Origin: Telopea speciosissima
Lineage: Eukaryota; Streptophyta; Magnoliopsida; Proteales; Proteaceae
Length of the DNA stretch: 64,000 nt
Direction: 5' to 3'
Assembly (NCBI RefSeq): GCF_018873765.1
Contig: NC_057923.1
Location: 55,546,593 to 55,610,592, forward strand
How positions within the stretch are numbered: the stretch's first letter is position 1; every line of letters begins with the position of its first letter. A model generated the notes under the pieces. It worked only from the letters and a program-made list of their open reading frames with translations. It was not told the origin of the DNA and made no database searches. Shown one piece after another: positions 1-12,130 of the stretch. The position numbers and the translations under genes were made by a program.

Positions 1-1078
1 CCACAACCCTCTTTGTTGCCTCAAGTTCTTTTAGGACGTCAAGTGTTTCCCGCTCCTTCACGATCAAGTCCTTCCCCAAGTGTTCAGTTTGTTCCTCCAC
101 TTTTGCTATGTCAATCTCCACAAGTCCATGCTGCTTATGATAGACAGATCCTATCAGAAGTCATAAACAGATATAATAGTAACGGAAGAATATCTAATGT
201 ACTCTTCTTGCATATGCAACCCACCAACATTTTGCAGTAATACTCTGAAGATGAATGGTTCAGGACTCACAGTCCCCATTCCAACGGTTCCAACCGTATA
301 ATCCTCATGCCACAACTGGTGTGATCAAAGTGGTCAAAGTGACAACAGCCACTAGACCCATTGAACTGGAAGACAATAGGTCCAGGCTTTAAAGAGGTAA
401 GACTCTGTTCATGAACCTCGGACAGGGAGGATTTTTAAAACATCTAATTGAGGAATTTAAAAACAACCCTGTTGAGGAAGAAGTCTAAATGCATAAAAAA
501 TTCTTTGGATGCATAATTTTGAATTCAGAAAACAAATTAAGAGCGGATAAGAAGAACCCACAAAAGGAATCCAAGAAATGGGTCGCAAGCTCTGCGACTG
601 CAAATAGCCTCCCCTCCCCCTTCCCTAAACGAAGATGAAATTCTCGCATTCTTGAAATCAGGTAAATGAGTACATTTCAACTTGCCAGAAGCTGAAACAA
701 CAAAACCCGAGAAACGAGTAGGAAAAGAAGGGAAATTATAGAGACTTACAAGTGATTCTACGGCTACAAAATAATAGAGAGATTAAAGATAATAATCTAA
801 ATTCAAATTCGACAAAATCAGTCATTCTTGATTGGGTTAAAGGCAAAACCCACCTCGGCTTCCATGACCTTATGATGAGGTTTCCAAACACCGCTACCAC
901 CGAAAAGATTAACAGCTTCCTTCACCGACTCAAACGGCAGCGAAGTGTCAATCTCCGCTCTTGAACTGTTCTTCTCCCCCTCATTCTCCGAAGCTACTGA
1001 GCCCACATTGGAGTTGAACTCTAGGGTTTCAACTCTATCCAGAGTTGTTTTAGGGCCAGAATCTAGGGTTCCAGCCAT
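1..1078 (-). CDS. WEB family (DUF827) coiled-coil protein, N-terminal part; 3' end lies outside the window
   Basis: Two exons are visible. Exon 1 is 854-1078 (75 codons, starts MAGTLDSGPK). It ends at a GAG|GTGGGT donor in phase 0. Exon 2 starts at 130 after a GCAG acceptor, also phase 0, and runs open for 43 codons to the window edge. Exon 1 carries the family's N-terminal signature EIDTSLPFESVKEAVNLFGG (about residues 42-61). Exon 2 reads HGLVEIDIAKVEEQTEHL and then KERETLDVLKELEATKR, the start of the long coiled coil typical of WEB1/PMI2 relatives. In Arabidopsis WEB1 and PMI2 act in chloroplast photorelocation by keeping actin-dependent movement fast; the job of the At2g40480-type branch is less clear. 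The intron (131-853) holds no recognised element. The best match from memory is the At2g40480/At2g38370 branch. Family call is firm, branch is inferred. Confidence 0.9.
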
Positions 1079-2545
1079 TACACAGAAATGTTAGCAAGAA
1101 TGGCTGTGAGAAGTAAGAAACGTTCAAAAATGTAAGTTAATGGTCACTAGGGTTTATGCTTTTCGAGACAAAAAGAAACCCTAGAATTTGAATTCACGGC
1201 GATAATCACGACGATGTTAATGGTTCTTGTAAATGGGGAAGGAAAACAAAGCAAAAGCAGTAAGAACGAGAGTCTCAAGGAGGGAGGAGAAAGGGAAGAC
1301 TGAAGAAACTGACTGAAGCACTGAAAGAGAGATGGGGGGGGGAGAAGAAAAGAAAAAGAACCCTTCCTTTTTTTGTCTCGATAATAAAGTGTAGAATTAC
1401 ATAAATATCCCTTAAAGTTGAATGTAGTTGCAGGTTAAGGGAGGGAAATCGTTTTAAGTTTCTTCTACTCCATCAAAAAACAGAAAAATAATCTAAGAGA
1501 TGGATCCGTAGAAGACGTCCGATTAGAATCCAGAACTGATGCTGGGACCCACATGTCAAGATAAAAAACCTCTTGTATATTTTAAAATTAAATATCCACG
1601 TGGCGCACTAAGGCAACGGTGGCTAAAACATCTAAACCGCGGCCGATGAAGGAAACAAATTTCCGCAAGTTGAGAAGGAAAAGGCATAATTGCCCGTTTT
1701 GAGACCTTTGGGCTAACCTCTCTTTTTAACTTTTAGGAGTACTTTTCCACCCAACGCGGCAAATGACATAATGAGGCTGGTGAGTGGTAACCGACCGTTG
1801 CAGTCTTTTTAGATGGAACAAAAAATCAAAAAGTCCCTAGTAGAGATGAAAATTAGGCCAGCCAGGTTGTGGCCCGATTAGCCCAAACCTGGGCGTGGCC
1901 AAATGGAGGTCTGAACTTTTTTGAGCCTGCCTTGCTAACATCAATGTTTAAATTTCCACGAGCAGTTCGACCATCGGGAGAGAGTGGTCTACAATTAGCT
2001 AGTTCATAGTTGCTTGGTTGCTGGTTGATATTTTGAAAAGACTCAGGGGGACGAATTTTTGCAGTCCCCCTCCCTCTAATCTAACCCTACCTCGCTCGCC
2101 CAAGCCTATCGGCATAATAAGATAATGAGGGAGCTAATCTGCTTGCTTGTGCAGACTGATTGTAAATCAACTATGACGCGCCAGAGGAGCTTCGAGTGAC
2201 TTGATTCTTTGCTCTTCAATAGTCTTAACAAGTCACTTGAAACTTTGCTCTTTGCTTTGCCCCAGCATGCGAAGAAAGCCCCAACAAATCTACTTCACGC
2301 AATTCAGTTTTTTCTGTAGTAGAATCTTTATTTGATACTTAATCCATTATCCTAATCATATATGGAAAATCTTATTTAAACTAAAATTGGTGAAATAGAA
2401 ATTATAACTGTACATTTTTGTCCTTTGATTATTATAACATTCATTTTTTTTTTCAATGAAGATTTTAAAAAATTAATTCACATGTCTTAGAAAAATGTGC
2501 AAGACAATGAATGATACCTTTTCTTTCAATGAGGGCCAGCACAAC
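1079..2545. other. 5' flank of the WEB gene and intergenic DNA
   Basis: The first 300 bases are A-rich on the gene strand and probably hold the leader and promoter of the minus-strand WEB gene; I see no clear TATA box. Around 1,850-1,930 there is a short stretch rich in GGCC and GGGC words, like the cores of the hAT-like repeats elsewhere in the window, but without clear ends. No coding frame is supported. Confidence 0.4.
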
Positions 2546-2712
2546 CCGAATTTTTATCACCTGCGGTTTCCTGCCCGGTACGGTTTCCTAGTGCCTCTAA
2601 TAAAAAGGGTGGATCCCATCTGAACAGTATGTTCGGTCAAGGGGTAGAATAGTCATTTCAGCCCCCCTATAAGAGGAATCGCACAACCGTACCGATCAAC
2701 GAACCTCAGGGG
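2546..2712. repeat. Dispersed repeat of the CTAGTTCCTCTAA foldback family, copy 1
   Basis: This stretch shares its word order with 11,274-11,400 and 11,499-11,633: a cap-like GGTTTCCTG...CCTCTAATAAAAAGG arm, a GGGTGGATCCCATC block, GGGGTAGAATAGTCATT, and a closing TAAGAGGAAT arm. The arms are partly complementary, so it can fold on itself. It looks like a non-autonomous DNA element; ends and TSDs are not clear in this copy. Confidence 0.45.
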
Positions 2713-2869
2713 ATAAAGATCCGCTCAACCCAAGGCCTTGGTTGATCAAGTTAATGGGCACCCAATACCCATATAACTTTGTTGAATGATGCAAGTAATG
2801 GTTGATCAATTGCCTCGATGTCTAATGTTGACTAAGTTTGGTCTCTAAGCCTCCTCGATCTGAACATGG

Positions 2870-3440
2870 GTGTAACCATATTCGTGCGTGTCATCTCCTC
2901 ACGTAAAACGTAAGTACCCACACAAGGGATATGTAGGTGGAGTGACCGTAAGATCCAGATCCTCTACTACCGAGCTGTCCGGCAGGACCGTGCTCCCTAG
3001 ACATGGTGCTGCACGCAATGACCGCTCTATCCCCACTCGGGCAAGGCATTTGGGCAGGGGTAAGGCAGATATTGCGCTCAACACCATGTCTGGGCAGCAC
3101 GATCCTACCGGACAGCTCGGCAATAGAGGATCCAAATTCTATGTGGAAAGACACACAAAGCTTCGATACCATATTAGATTCCCAATTAGAAACTGAAACT
3201 ATTAAGTGGAAGGCCTAGCTAATATATGAAGTCATCCAAAATTCCAATGTAATCGATTTGGGATTATTCCAACACCTCCACGTATAAGTGAAATGAGATG
3301 ACACTCTACATGTAGAAAGATGTACGAGGGATGTGTAAGTAGAATAACCCTTACGTGAAAATGACATACGAGACTCTGATACTATGTTAGATTCCAACTT
3401 AAAATCTTAAATTATTATGATAAAACCAACTCCTAAGGCT
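2870..3440 (-). mobile_element. TRIM-like LTR miniature, LTR-internal-LTR-internal arrangement
   Basis: Read on the minus strand, two LTR-to-primer-binding-site junctions are visible: GGAATCTAACA followed by TAGTATCAGAG near 3,390-3,370, and GGAATCTAATA followed by TGGTATCGAAG near 3,170-3,150. The second site is preceded by a complete LTR-like unit (3,165-3,277) beginning TGTTGGAATAATCCC after a purine-rich GTGGAGG. The PBS resembles that of initiator-Met tRNA, as in TRIM elements. The second internal region is interrupted by a foldback element (2,950-3,139). It is a fossil with no coding capacity; family name is inferred. Confidence 0.55.
2950..3139. mobile_element. MULE-like foldback element (GGATCCTCTACT family), copy 1
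   Basis: A nearly perfect inverted repeat of about 190 bp. The left arm starts AGATCCAGATCCTCTACT and the right arm ends AGAGGATCCAAATTC. Arms of about 85 bp carry matching blocks GACCGTGCT, CATGGTGCTGCACG, GCAATGACCGC and GGGGTAAGG. Because it is palindromic, frames are open on both strands; these are artefacts. Closely related copies at 59,690, 61,573 and 63,571 have 9-10-bp TSDs, which points to Mutator-like mobilisation. It sits inside the TRIM-like element. Confidence 0.7.
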
Positions 3441-4525
3441 TTTGTATTGTTTTTTATCGTGTTTCCCTTCACCCATGATAGAGGAAACCTCTCACCATGA
3501 TCACTGATACTCCGGAATGGCATGAAGAGAGATAATTTCGATCTACATATAGGAAATGGGAGTTAATGATGATATTGGAGTCCAACAGATGATCACATCA
3601 TCAATAGAGAATCCACAGGTGGAGAAAAACTTAGTCATATTATTTCTGTTGGTTGGAAAAAAAATTCATCAACTTAACCCAATAAATCAACTGAGATCAA
3701 TATTGACTCAAAGTGACTTTTGTCACCAAGTAATTATTGTCATTCAATTTATACTAAAGTAGGCTGTGGCAGCGATTCTGTTGGTCTTTTTGCCGTTAAT
3801 CGAAGTTCCACTAGTCGATCCAATAGATTTTTTTCATTTCAACAAGTTTGTTTGAAAGTAGGTTGTGACAGCTTGTCGGCACACGTGGACAGTGTAGTGT
3901 TGGACTGTTCGGCACATATGGGCCCCCCTCCTTTGACACGTATGTGCATTCGTTTCAAATTAGCAGTGTCTGCAACTTGTTATCTAGAGAAGTGGTTGTA
4001 ACCCAACCCCTAGTCTGGATGACCCAGTCAGTGTCATGTGAGACCGGGTCAATTTCCATTCCTTAATTTTGGATACCGTTTATCTATACCTTGTGTTTAT
4101 CATGTTCTCTATTTGTTTAATGTATTTTGTTTTCCTTTACTTGACGTTGGGCGCGCATGAATTAATAACCCTCTTTCTACCCAAAAAAACAAAAAATTTA
4201 ATTTATACAAAAGTAGTCATATTAGTAATAGAAAGAGCAAAAGCTATTGGAATGAAACCAAAGATTAATAGAGTGCCTTATTATCTGAGTTTTCAGTAGA
4301 CTACCTTGATGAGAAAGTTTTATTGGGAAAGCGATTATAGATTGATAGTAGTATTGTATCATCACTTAGTGATAGAAGTAATACAAACACACCCTTAGTT
4401 CTCATGGCCAGTTTGGCCACTAAAGATTTCAAAATAGTAGTCCTCAATTCGGGTCAATGTTTTTGTTGTGAACCTTAGGTCTATTATTGTTCATGTTCAA
4501 GCAAGTTTCAACAATACCATTGTGT
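3441..4525. other. Intergenic DNA, no feature recognised
   Basis: AT-rich sequence between the TRIM-like element and the first hAT-like element. Short open frames here lack any recognisable motif and are not flanked by plausible splice sites. Confidence 0.4.
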
Positions 4526-5149
4526 AGGGGTGTCAAACGGTCAGTTCGGTCGTGTTTCAATCATGTTGAACGGGTTTTCCTGTTGGACTGAGCCAAATCG
4601 AAGCCGGCCCAATAAAGAATGGTTCGATTTTCTTTTATTAGGCTTTATCGATTTGTTATCGGGTTTGGTCCAGTTCTATTTCATTTTGCTATGGATATAT
4701 ATAAGAGAATTTTATTGTTTCCTCCCCCGCATTTTGTCTTAATTAAACTTTTCTCACCTCTATTATCAATTATTTCACTTTTCTCTTTTCTCTTTTCTGG
4801 CTGACAGTGTTAGCCTGTTATTAGTTATAGTTTGAAAAAAACTATTTTACCCTTGCATGGTGTTCGTTATAGTTTGGGTTAATGTAAAATGTGGGACTCA
4901 CCACTTCTTCTTTCTTCTTGTTCTTCTTCAACCACCGTTACACCCCATCACACCTTCCATCGTGTACCCCGTTGCCCCACCATGTTTTATTTTTTCCTGG
5001 TTTTCAATTTCGATTTAGTACGATTCGATTTTCAACCAGCTCCATAATACACAAGACGAAGTTGACAAGTTACAAGAAATCAGTTCGGTTCAGGTTTATT
5101 TAATCGATTCAATTGATTTGACCGATTCGATTTTGGATTTGACACCCCT
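4526..5149. mobile_element. hAT-like non-autonomous element with AGGGGTGTCAA tips
   Basis: The left tip AGGGGTGTCAAACGG and the right tip GGATTTGACACCCCT are inverted copies. The core near both ends consists of degenerate TTCGGTT / GATTCGATT words; the middle is C/T-rich, with a TATATATAAG at about 4,693. The flanks CCATTGTG and CCATTAAG agree in only five of eight positions, so the TSD is decayed. The same tips with exact TSDs occur at 60,149-60,929. Confidence 0.6.
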
Positions 5150-5522
5150 ACCATTAAGGACACTAGAAGAGAATAAAAAAAAAAGATTAAAAAAAAAATA
5201 AAAAAAAAAATAAAGAAAATACAATGCCATGCAAAACATGCATTCCTTATCCCAATCCTCAATTGCTGAAATTAACATTTTGTACCCAATGTGGGCCTTC
5301 ACTATTCTTCCCCAAAATTGTTTCAAATGGCCCAAATGTTCTGGTCGAAGAAGTGAGTCTTAAACACTGAACTGCGAAACAAATCAAGGGGGAAGCAATC
5401 CCAGAGGTGACTCACTTCCCATTGAATTTGGTGGGCCTGGCAGCGTTCATGTCCACAGTCCCACTGTTCGAAAAGGAAAGGAATTAAATATTGGACATTC
5501 ATGGCAACAACAACCTTACATA

Positions 5523-5702
5523 TATTCAAAAGCCCAATGACCCAGGCCCACACCCTACTGCACATAAGTATAAAATCCCAAATAACCAGGCCCACATCCT
5601 CCTCCACATTAGTTCAAAAGCCCAGAGCCCCAGGCTCACACCCTCCCTGACATAATTTCGAAAGCACAGAGCCTCAGGCCCAGACTTCCTTAGGAATAAG
5701 TT
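5523..5702. repeat. Degenerate minisatellite, four units of about 45 bp
   Basis: Four successive units share the pattern TTCAAAAGCCCA, then CAGGCCCACA(C/T)CCTCC, then ACATAAG. They begin near 5,526, 5,571, 5,610 and 5,657. Units differ by substitutions and small indels, so the array is old. Confidence 0.6.
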
Positions 5703-8204
5703 ACTTGGGTCTAATGCTTGATTAATTAATACGAACAAATTCAACTCAAAAAAAGGCGGGAATGGCACGTGCCTCAAAGCATATCACACGTGCCTTGTGC
5801 TCTTGCAGTCCTCATCGCCGGTGATTCCGCATCAAAGCACGTTCCAAGATTTGACTCAAAAAGTGAAGTAGTCAAATGTTTTAAGATCCATTCATTCCCT
5901 CTCTCCAATGGAATATGAAATAATGGAGTGAGATAACAGTAAATGTCAACGCCAAATAAAGTCAATTTTAGATTGTATTTTGTTGCCATCTTTGCAAAAT
6001 TTTCAATCAAGGCCATGTTTGGTACGTTACAAAATTTTCTGTGCAAATTATATTATACATGAAAAATTTCTTCCATATAATTATTTTTGGGGATTGTTGC
6101 CAAGCTACGTGGCCATTGCACCAATGCGGGGGTCATTGAGAGTGCATGCAAGAACATCCAATAAAGGTGGGATTTTTCATTTCATTGGGGTTATGGGGGT
6201 GGGGGGTCGGGAGTGGTCATTTTGCCCTTCCTATGTCCGAGGCTCAAGCACCATGAGCCTGACAACCTTCTTTTTCCCATTACATCAAAACAAGTAGTGG
6301 AATATTCTCTTTTACATGAAAAGTTTTATACCTTCATATATTGAATCGAATAGAGATAAGGAGTAAAATGATTATTTTTAAGGAAGAAGAATAAGAAAAA
6401 AAAAAATATAAAAAACTTGGCTACCTAAAGGATATAAGGATATTTTGGAAAATATAAAAACCTAAAGGGGTATTAATGAACCCAAAGGGAAGGGAATTAT
6501 TTCAAGTTGGTGTCTACTATTGGGGTTAACAGGAACATGGTTGCAGCCACATTTTTTCCTAACCCTATTGTGCGAGGTGTTTTGTTTTTGGTGCAAGTGT
6601 GCGTTTCAATACATGGGAGGGCAAATGTTTTGTATTTAAATTTAAATTTAACATAAATGATCAATTCATTGGATTCTTTAAGCATTCAATTATTCAAAAA
6701 TATTCCATCAGAGGAAAGCCTTTCTCAATGATCCAAATAAATATTTATCACATGGCAACTCAATTCAATTAGGATAAAAAATTTACTGATAATTAGACTA
6801 GAAAATCTGACACATGATTAATCCAAACTTTATTGTTTCAATTTAAGAATTGAAATGAAAACATCATTTGTCCACATGACAAAATAAGAGATCGCACGAA
6901 AAAAGCCTTTCTTGTTTTTGTTTTTTAGCAAGATCATCTGTTTTCAATGATCCAAATCTCCTTTTGTCCGTCTTCTATTGATATTTTTTTAATGAATGAT
7001 CTTTTCCTAATTGATCATTGTCGTACGTATCTAGGTAAATTACTTTGTTATAATTTAAAAAACGGGGAAAGAGAATGCCACCCAGTTGTGCAGCGCACAT
7101 CTTCCCTGTGCTCTGACGTAAAGATGTGCAAAAAGACCGTCGCATCCCTGGAACCCCAAAAATGACCAAAGATGCGGAAATCATTTTGTATGGCACGACC
7201 GGTGACATAGGATGCATAACAGTCACGGCCTCGGCCTTAACACAGAGAGAGAAGAAAATAAATGACTCACATGGTCAGGTCGAATTTTGGTACAGTGATA
7301 GATTTTCTCTATAAATGGTATTGGTTGGTGATATGAATGGGTTTTATAACAAACACTCGGCATGCTCTATTACCAGACTCCATGGATCGGTAGCAATAGA
7401 TCAAAACTTTTACTGAGGTATTTTTTTTTTTAAATGTTTAACCTAAATTTAGAAAAAAAGGGTTCCCGATTTTGACAACATTTTTCTATATATCTTCAAT
7501 TTTTTGTTATATGGATGGAAAACATGTCAAATTTAGTAATTATCTGAATATATTTGCTTAAGATAAATAATATATTTTCTTTTATTTTAAAAAAATTATA
7601 AAGACATTTAGTGATTTTTTTTTTTTGTAGATACATTTAGTGGAGTTAGATTGATTTGAAATTTAACATTTTGAATAAGTGATTACATGGACAATATACT
7701 TCTTTGAATTTGGATGCTGACCTAGCTACAATGTTGTAAGTATAGAAAAAGGGTGAAAAGTGTTCTACAACCCAAAACATCTCGCACACTAAATGCGAAA
7801 GAAATAATAAAATGTGTAATAGAATGGTTGAATTTTTCTACACCCACAATCAAGGAAGAATCCCTTATCCATGGCCATTAGTATCGTTAAATGACCAAGA
7901 AAAATGGTAGCAATGGATGTGCATGGGAGTTTCTTTATGGGAGAAGAGACCTATCTTATGCTCACATCACTAGTGGCTAACTAACTAGGATAGGAATAGA
8001 CACACCGCCCTGTGTGCAGTAACTTAGAGGATGGCACCAACGAGGTCGTGGGACACAACATCAAACTAGACCACAAGAGGGGCATGATGGTCATTTCAAG
8101 AGAGAGAACGAGCCCAGCCTTTTCCCTAAATATATGTGTTAAAAATTATGAAAAAAATTGTTTGTTTTCTTTTAAAAAAAAAAAAAAATATCAATTTTGT
8201 ATTG

Positions 8205-8371
8205 TGTAGTCCGATTTTTGGGGTTGATCGAACTGGTTCGATTTTAATTTATTGGTTCCATAATAGCTCAATTGAAACCGATCTAGTAGAAAGTTGGTTC
8301 GGGTTAGTTCGAGATGAACCGATCAATTTCAATTGATATCCAATTGGTTCAGACTCAATTTTGACACCCCT
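8205..8371. mobile_element. hAT-like element, right end only
   Basis: The right tip TTTTGACACCCCT is intact and the core has the usual GGTTCG / GAACCGAT words. The left end has no GGGTGTCAA tip, so the copy is partial or its left end has decayed. Confidence 0.45.
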
Positions 8372-9504
8372 ACTTAGAAGACAGTCCAAGATCCTCTCAA
8401 AAAACATAGCTTACCCCACCAGCCAACTACAATACCCACTTTGTTTAATGTCAAGGGACATACAAAGTAATTGGGTTTACTTGTAGTACCATTCAGTTGC
8501 TATTTGGTCATCAAGCACAATAGGTTTAGTCAATTTTGGGGCCTTCTGAATGAGGGCTTGCTACATTCCCTTAAATTGAAAGACACGTAATAGAGAAGAG
8601 TGTTTTTGTTAATAAACTCTCAATATAACAACCCTAGTATGATTGCTGGCCATCTACCAAATACCCTTTAATTGCTCTGTTCTTCCTCTGTTCTAGGGTC
8701 ATTCAAAGCTAAAACTTTTAAGAAAAATAGTTGCTTTGGTCCCTTATGGAAGAGTTTTATAAAAATTATAATGATTGTTATATCTCAAAAATCATTTCTA
8801 GAAAATATTAATGGTGAGCCAACTTGTTAATGGATGAGAACCAAAAAAAGAAAAAAAAAAAAAAATCCTTACTGGGATTGAATAGTTAGCTTTTAAGGGT
8901 TAGCTGCCCACAACCCCCCACTAGCAGAAAACAGCTTTTTCACAGGTCATATGGATTACGGACCACTTCTACTAGTCTTCTTTCTTTTTTCATTTATTAT
9001 ACCCACCATCTCCCTTCCCAAAAAATCCCAAACCTAACCTACTTCTCAAAAAATTTCTGTAATCCTTTACCATAATTAAATGATAGAATTCCACTTAAAA
9101 GATTGAATCAAGAGATTAACAAAAATCCATTTTTCTTTTTTCTTTTTGTAGCTAAATTTTTGGTCTTTCAGATTAAACTTGATGGCTCTATTCAACTTAT
9201 ACTAACCTTAGTGGGCCTGACTCATTGGAAATTTAGAGAGCTATTTAGAGTCATCAGGAATTTAGGATTTTTTTTCAGTTTTGGCTAAACTTTAGCTAGA
9301 GGGTTTTCCTTTCCATTAATTATATACTCTGGATCTGTAAGGAGATCTACCAAGCATATATAATGTAGAGAGAGGGGTGAGTCCTTATCATCCATCATAG
9401 GTCCTCATCCTACTGAGATATCATCTAATAAATTTAACCAAATTACAAATCTTGATTCCAATCCATTTAGTCAACATTATTAATAAATGAGCATGTGTAT
9501 CTCA

Positions 9505-9522
9505 TATAAAATATATATATAA
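9505..9522 (+). promoter_or_regulatory. Probable TATA box of the DUF688-type gene
   Basis: TATAAAATATATATATAAG lies about 180 bp upstream of the ATG at 9,699 and is the best TATA-like match in the 5' flank. Core promoter use is inferred. Confidence 0.4.
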
Positions 9523-9698
9523 GATGAGAATATCAAGAACCCTTAATCCAAATAATCTAAGAAGAGAAGACCCTTCAGTGTTTATTCCCTTACTTTGCTA
9601 GCTAAGGGGTCTTCAATTCCTGCTCTTCTTCTTAAAATCTTGAGCCACCATTAAAGTCCAAACCAGCTCCTCCCCTCCCCTGTTCCCATCAAAGCAAG

Positions 9699-10346
9699 AT
9701 GCACAGTAACAACACTGAACTTCCTCAAAAGTCTCTCCAAATCAAGGAGGATAACAAGTTCTTCTCAAGGCTTCTAACTAAGGAGAAATCCATGGCTAAT
9801 TCATCCTTTAGAGTCTACTATGGAGGTTCAGCAGGTTCAGTTCCATTTATGTGGGAGTCTCAACCTGGTACACCTAAACACGCATTTAGTGATACCTCTC
9901 TTCCTCCACTCACCCCTCCACCTTCCTTCCATTCTCATCTCAAGCAAAAATCAGTTAAGAAGCCTTCAAAAACAAACCTTTTACACACAATATTGCCAAA
10001 ACTTTCTTTGAAGAAATCCCAAATTCCACCACTACCACCATCACCAACATCTTCATTGTCATGGTCTTCATCATTGTCTTCTTCATCATCATCTTCTTCC
10101 ACTACCCCAACTACCCCTTCTAATTTCCATCGTAATCATCGACGAATTTCGAGTTCTAGATTATCTTTTGATTCTAAAGGAGAAGATGAGTATCAGGGCT
10201 TTGGATATCCTACTTCAACCATGTGTTTTGGTGTGGGTAGAGAGAGTAGTTCTAGTAATCTCAGTGGCTGCAACTCAATAATGGTGATGAAGAATGCTTT
10301 CTTATCCATTGTTGGACATCGATCTGATCGAGGTACTACTGTGTAA
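9699..10346 (+). CDS. DUF688-type protein, 215 aa, intronless
   Basis: A single open frame with the conserved block SFRVYYGGSAGSVPFMWESQ followed by PGTPKH (residues 36-61). This marks plant DUF688-like proteins of unknown function. The upstream KFFSRLLTKEKSMANSSF is also typical of close homologues, which supports the first ATG rather than Met32. After a proline-rich stretch (residues 69-115) comes a long serine run (about 116-135), a basic NFHRNHRRISSSRLSFDS segment, and a short conserved-looking tail around NAFLSIVGHRS. No signal peptide or membrane segment is visible; much of the chain is probably disordered. Its position between a WEB gene and LBD15 suggests it may correspond to Arabidopsis At2g40475 (ASG8), from memory. 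Biochemical role unknown. Confidence 0.85.
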   Translation: MHSNNTELPQKSLQIKEDNKFFSRLLTKEKSMANSSFRVYYGGSAGSVPFMWESQPGTPKHAFSDTSLPPLTPPPSFHSHLKQKSVKKPSKTNLLHTILPKLSLKKSQIPPLPPSPTSSLSWSSSLSSSSSSSSTTPTTPSNFHRNHRRISSSRLSFDSKGEDEYQGFGYPTSTMCFGVGRESSSSNLSGCNSIMVMKNAFLSIVGHRSDRGTTV

Positions 10347-10614
10347 TTTATTAAAATGTTTTATGTTCTTTATCTCTGTTTTTCCATTTTTATAGGTTTA
10401 CTCTAAAAGTCTTTGTTTGAGATGTAAAATGATGTATGTGATTTGAGAGCCAAAATGGAGAGATAAAGAAAATGCATTGAGAAACTGTGGAAGTAGATGC
10501 TGATCTTGACAAAAATAACAGGATTCATGATAGGATGAATGAATGTAACTCATGTTCTTCAGTCTCTATTATCTCTTCTTCTTTTTCTTCCTTTTTAAAG
10601 AGATGTGAAGTTTA

Positions 10615-10975
10615 GTAGAGATGTAGCTTAATTGGTAATGAGATGTTGAGGTTTCACGCGAAAGCAATTATTCTACTTGAAAATGTTAATTTTTAAGGAT
10701 GAGTTCTACCCAAGTTAGTATCAGAGTCTAGGCGTGATAACTCCGGTGTATTTTCGAGGATGGAGAAAAATACCTAAGTAATGATGTAGCTTAATTAGGT
10801 AATGAGATGTTAGGGTTCCACGTGAAAGTAATTATCTTACCTCAGATGTGAGTAACCCCGCATATGAGGACATGGACATCTTCTCTTAAAAACGTTAGTT
10901 TTAAAGATGAATTCTACCCAAGTTAGTATCGGGTATGACAACTCCAGCGCACTTCCGAGGATGGAGAAAAATCCC
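10615..10975 (+). repeat. Duplicated TRIM-like repeat (GATGTAGCTTAATT unit)
   Basis: Two direct copies (about 10,615-10,775 and 10,783-10,975) share GATGTAGCTTAATT, TAATGAGATGTT, AAGGATGAATTCTACCC-type words, AGTTAGTATC and GAGGATGGAGAAAAAT. AGTATCAGAG resembles a tRNA-Met primer-binding site. The same LTR-like words flank the TRIM in the peroxidase intron at 51,147-51,223 and 51,540-51,585. Probably remains of a small non-coding LTR element; the class is inferred. Confidence 0.45.
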
Positions 10976-11033
10976 TTGAGGGAGTTCTACCGGGCTAATT
11001 CCACCTACTTCCCCCACGGTTGATCAATGTTGA

Positions 11034-11058
11034 GAGAGAGAGGGAGAGAGAGAGAGAG
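11034..11058. repeat. (GA)n microsatellite
   Basis: GAGAGA tract with one GGG interruption. Confidence 0.8.
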
Positions 11059-11273
11059 GATTCCCCGCCGACCGGACCATTGAATTCATAAGGAATGGTC
11101 CCGGGTATCTAATTAAGATTACTAAATTTTATGGGGCTACCAGTCTAAGCTACTGAAACTTGTTTACAACGCATAAACCTGCAAACCCATCATTCCTAGT
11201 ACTAGTTACTTGGGTTTGCAATAGAATTCAAGTCAAGGAATCTATCAATCAAGCATTTCAGATTAGAGGGTGA

Positions 11274-11650
11274 GGTGTTTTGGGGATCTTTGTCCCCTCC
11301 AGTACCTTGTCTCCAGTACCCTGTCTGGTCCAGTTTCCCAGTACCTAATAAGGGGATGTAATGATCACCCTATCTCTGTTAGGGTGGGGTCTATTTCTTT
11401 ATTATCAATATTGGGGTTATCGGGCCGAGCAGGGAATTGGATGTGATAATTTTTCACATCTTGGAGTAGCAGTAGTTTTCGGATCTTTATCATCTTTAGC
11501 TTTCTGTCCGGCCTAGTTCCTCTAACAAGGGGGGATTGGAATGATCATTCTACCCCTGCCTAAACACAACCCGGATGGGATCCACCACCCCCTATTAGAG
11601 GAATTAAGGAACTGAGCCGGACAGAAAACTGGAAGAAACAAATTTTCCGT
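11274..11650. repeat. Two adjacent copies of the CTAGTTCCTCTAA foldback family
   Basis: The second copy (11,499-11,633) is a clear inverted repeat: TTTCTGTCCGGCCTAGTTCC on the left pairs with GGAACTGAGCCGGACAGAAA on the right, around CCTCTAACAAGG and CCTATTAGAGG. The first (11,274-11,400) is more decayed but shares GTCTGGTCCAG, GGGGATGTAATGATCA and GTTAGGGTGGGG. A third copy lies at 2,546-2,712. Confidence 0.55.
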
Positions 11651-12130
11651 CGTTTGCAGGGTGGGGAAGAAGAAACGTAACAAATTAAATACAGTGGTGG
11701 GGGCCATGGAGGAGGTATTGAATTAATCAGATTTTCGTCTCCACATGAAATTGCGAATCTGATTGAAATGGGGTTAATTTAATTTAATGCAAAGAAGAAA
11801 GATTGGTACAGGTACCCTGTCTCAGTATATTTAATACTGCATGAATGCTAGCTTGTTTAAAATAGACACCCTTTCTTCCCTTGTCGTCACGTATTTGGTC
11901 AGTTAAGGAAGCAGCCATTGAAGCTTCTTGAGGTCATTAATAAGGTCAGTTTCTTCAGTTAATACTACCCCAACTGTGCCCATATATATAGATTCATCAA
12001 TTACTATACTTTTTAATAATGGGCTACACGTGCGGCACACATATGGTTGTCTATGGGTCTACTACTTCCATGATTCAAAGCTACCTTTCTCACCAGTATT
12101 TAAGATATCATGTATTATATTGGTTGTAGG

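Larger units (their letters stand above)
5150..9480. other. Intergenic DNA between the WEB and DUF688-type genes
   Basis: Mostly unique AT-rich sequence. It contains A-rich runs at 5,178-5,215, a degenerate minisatellite (5,523-5,702), a GC-richer piece at 6,110-6,260 resembling the inner part of the GAACGC MITE family (GGTCATT and GGGGTGGGG words), and a hAT-like half element (8,205-8,371). The 7,070-7,240 piece is GC-richer than its surroundings, but I see no gene. Confidence 0.4.

Noticed and set aside
2888-3196. Overlapping open frames on both strands around 3 kb
   Set aside because: The sequence is a palindromic foldback element; the two strands encode nearly the same text, which is an artefact of the inverted repeat.
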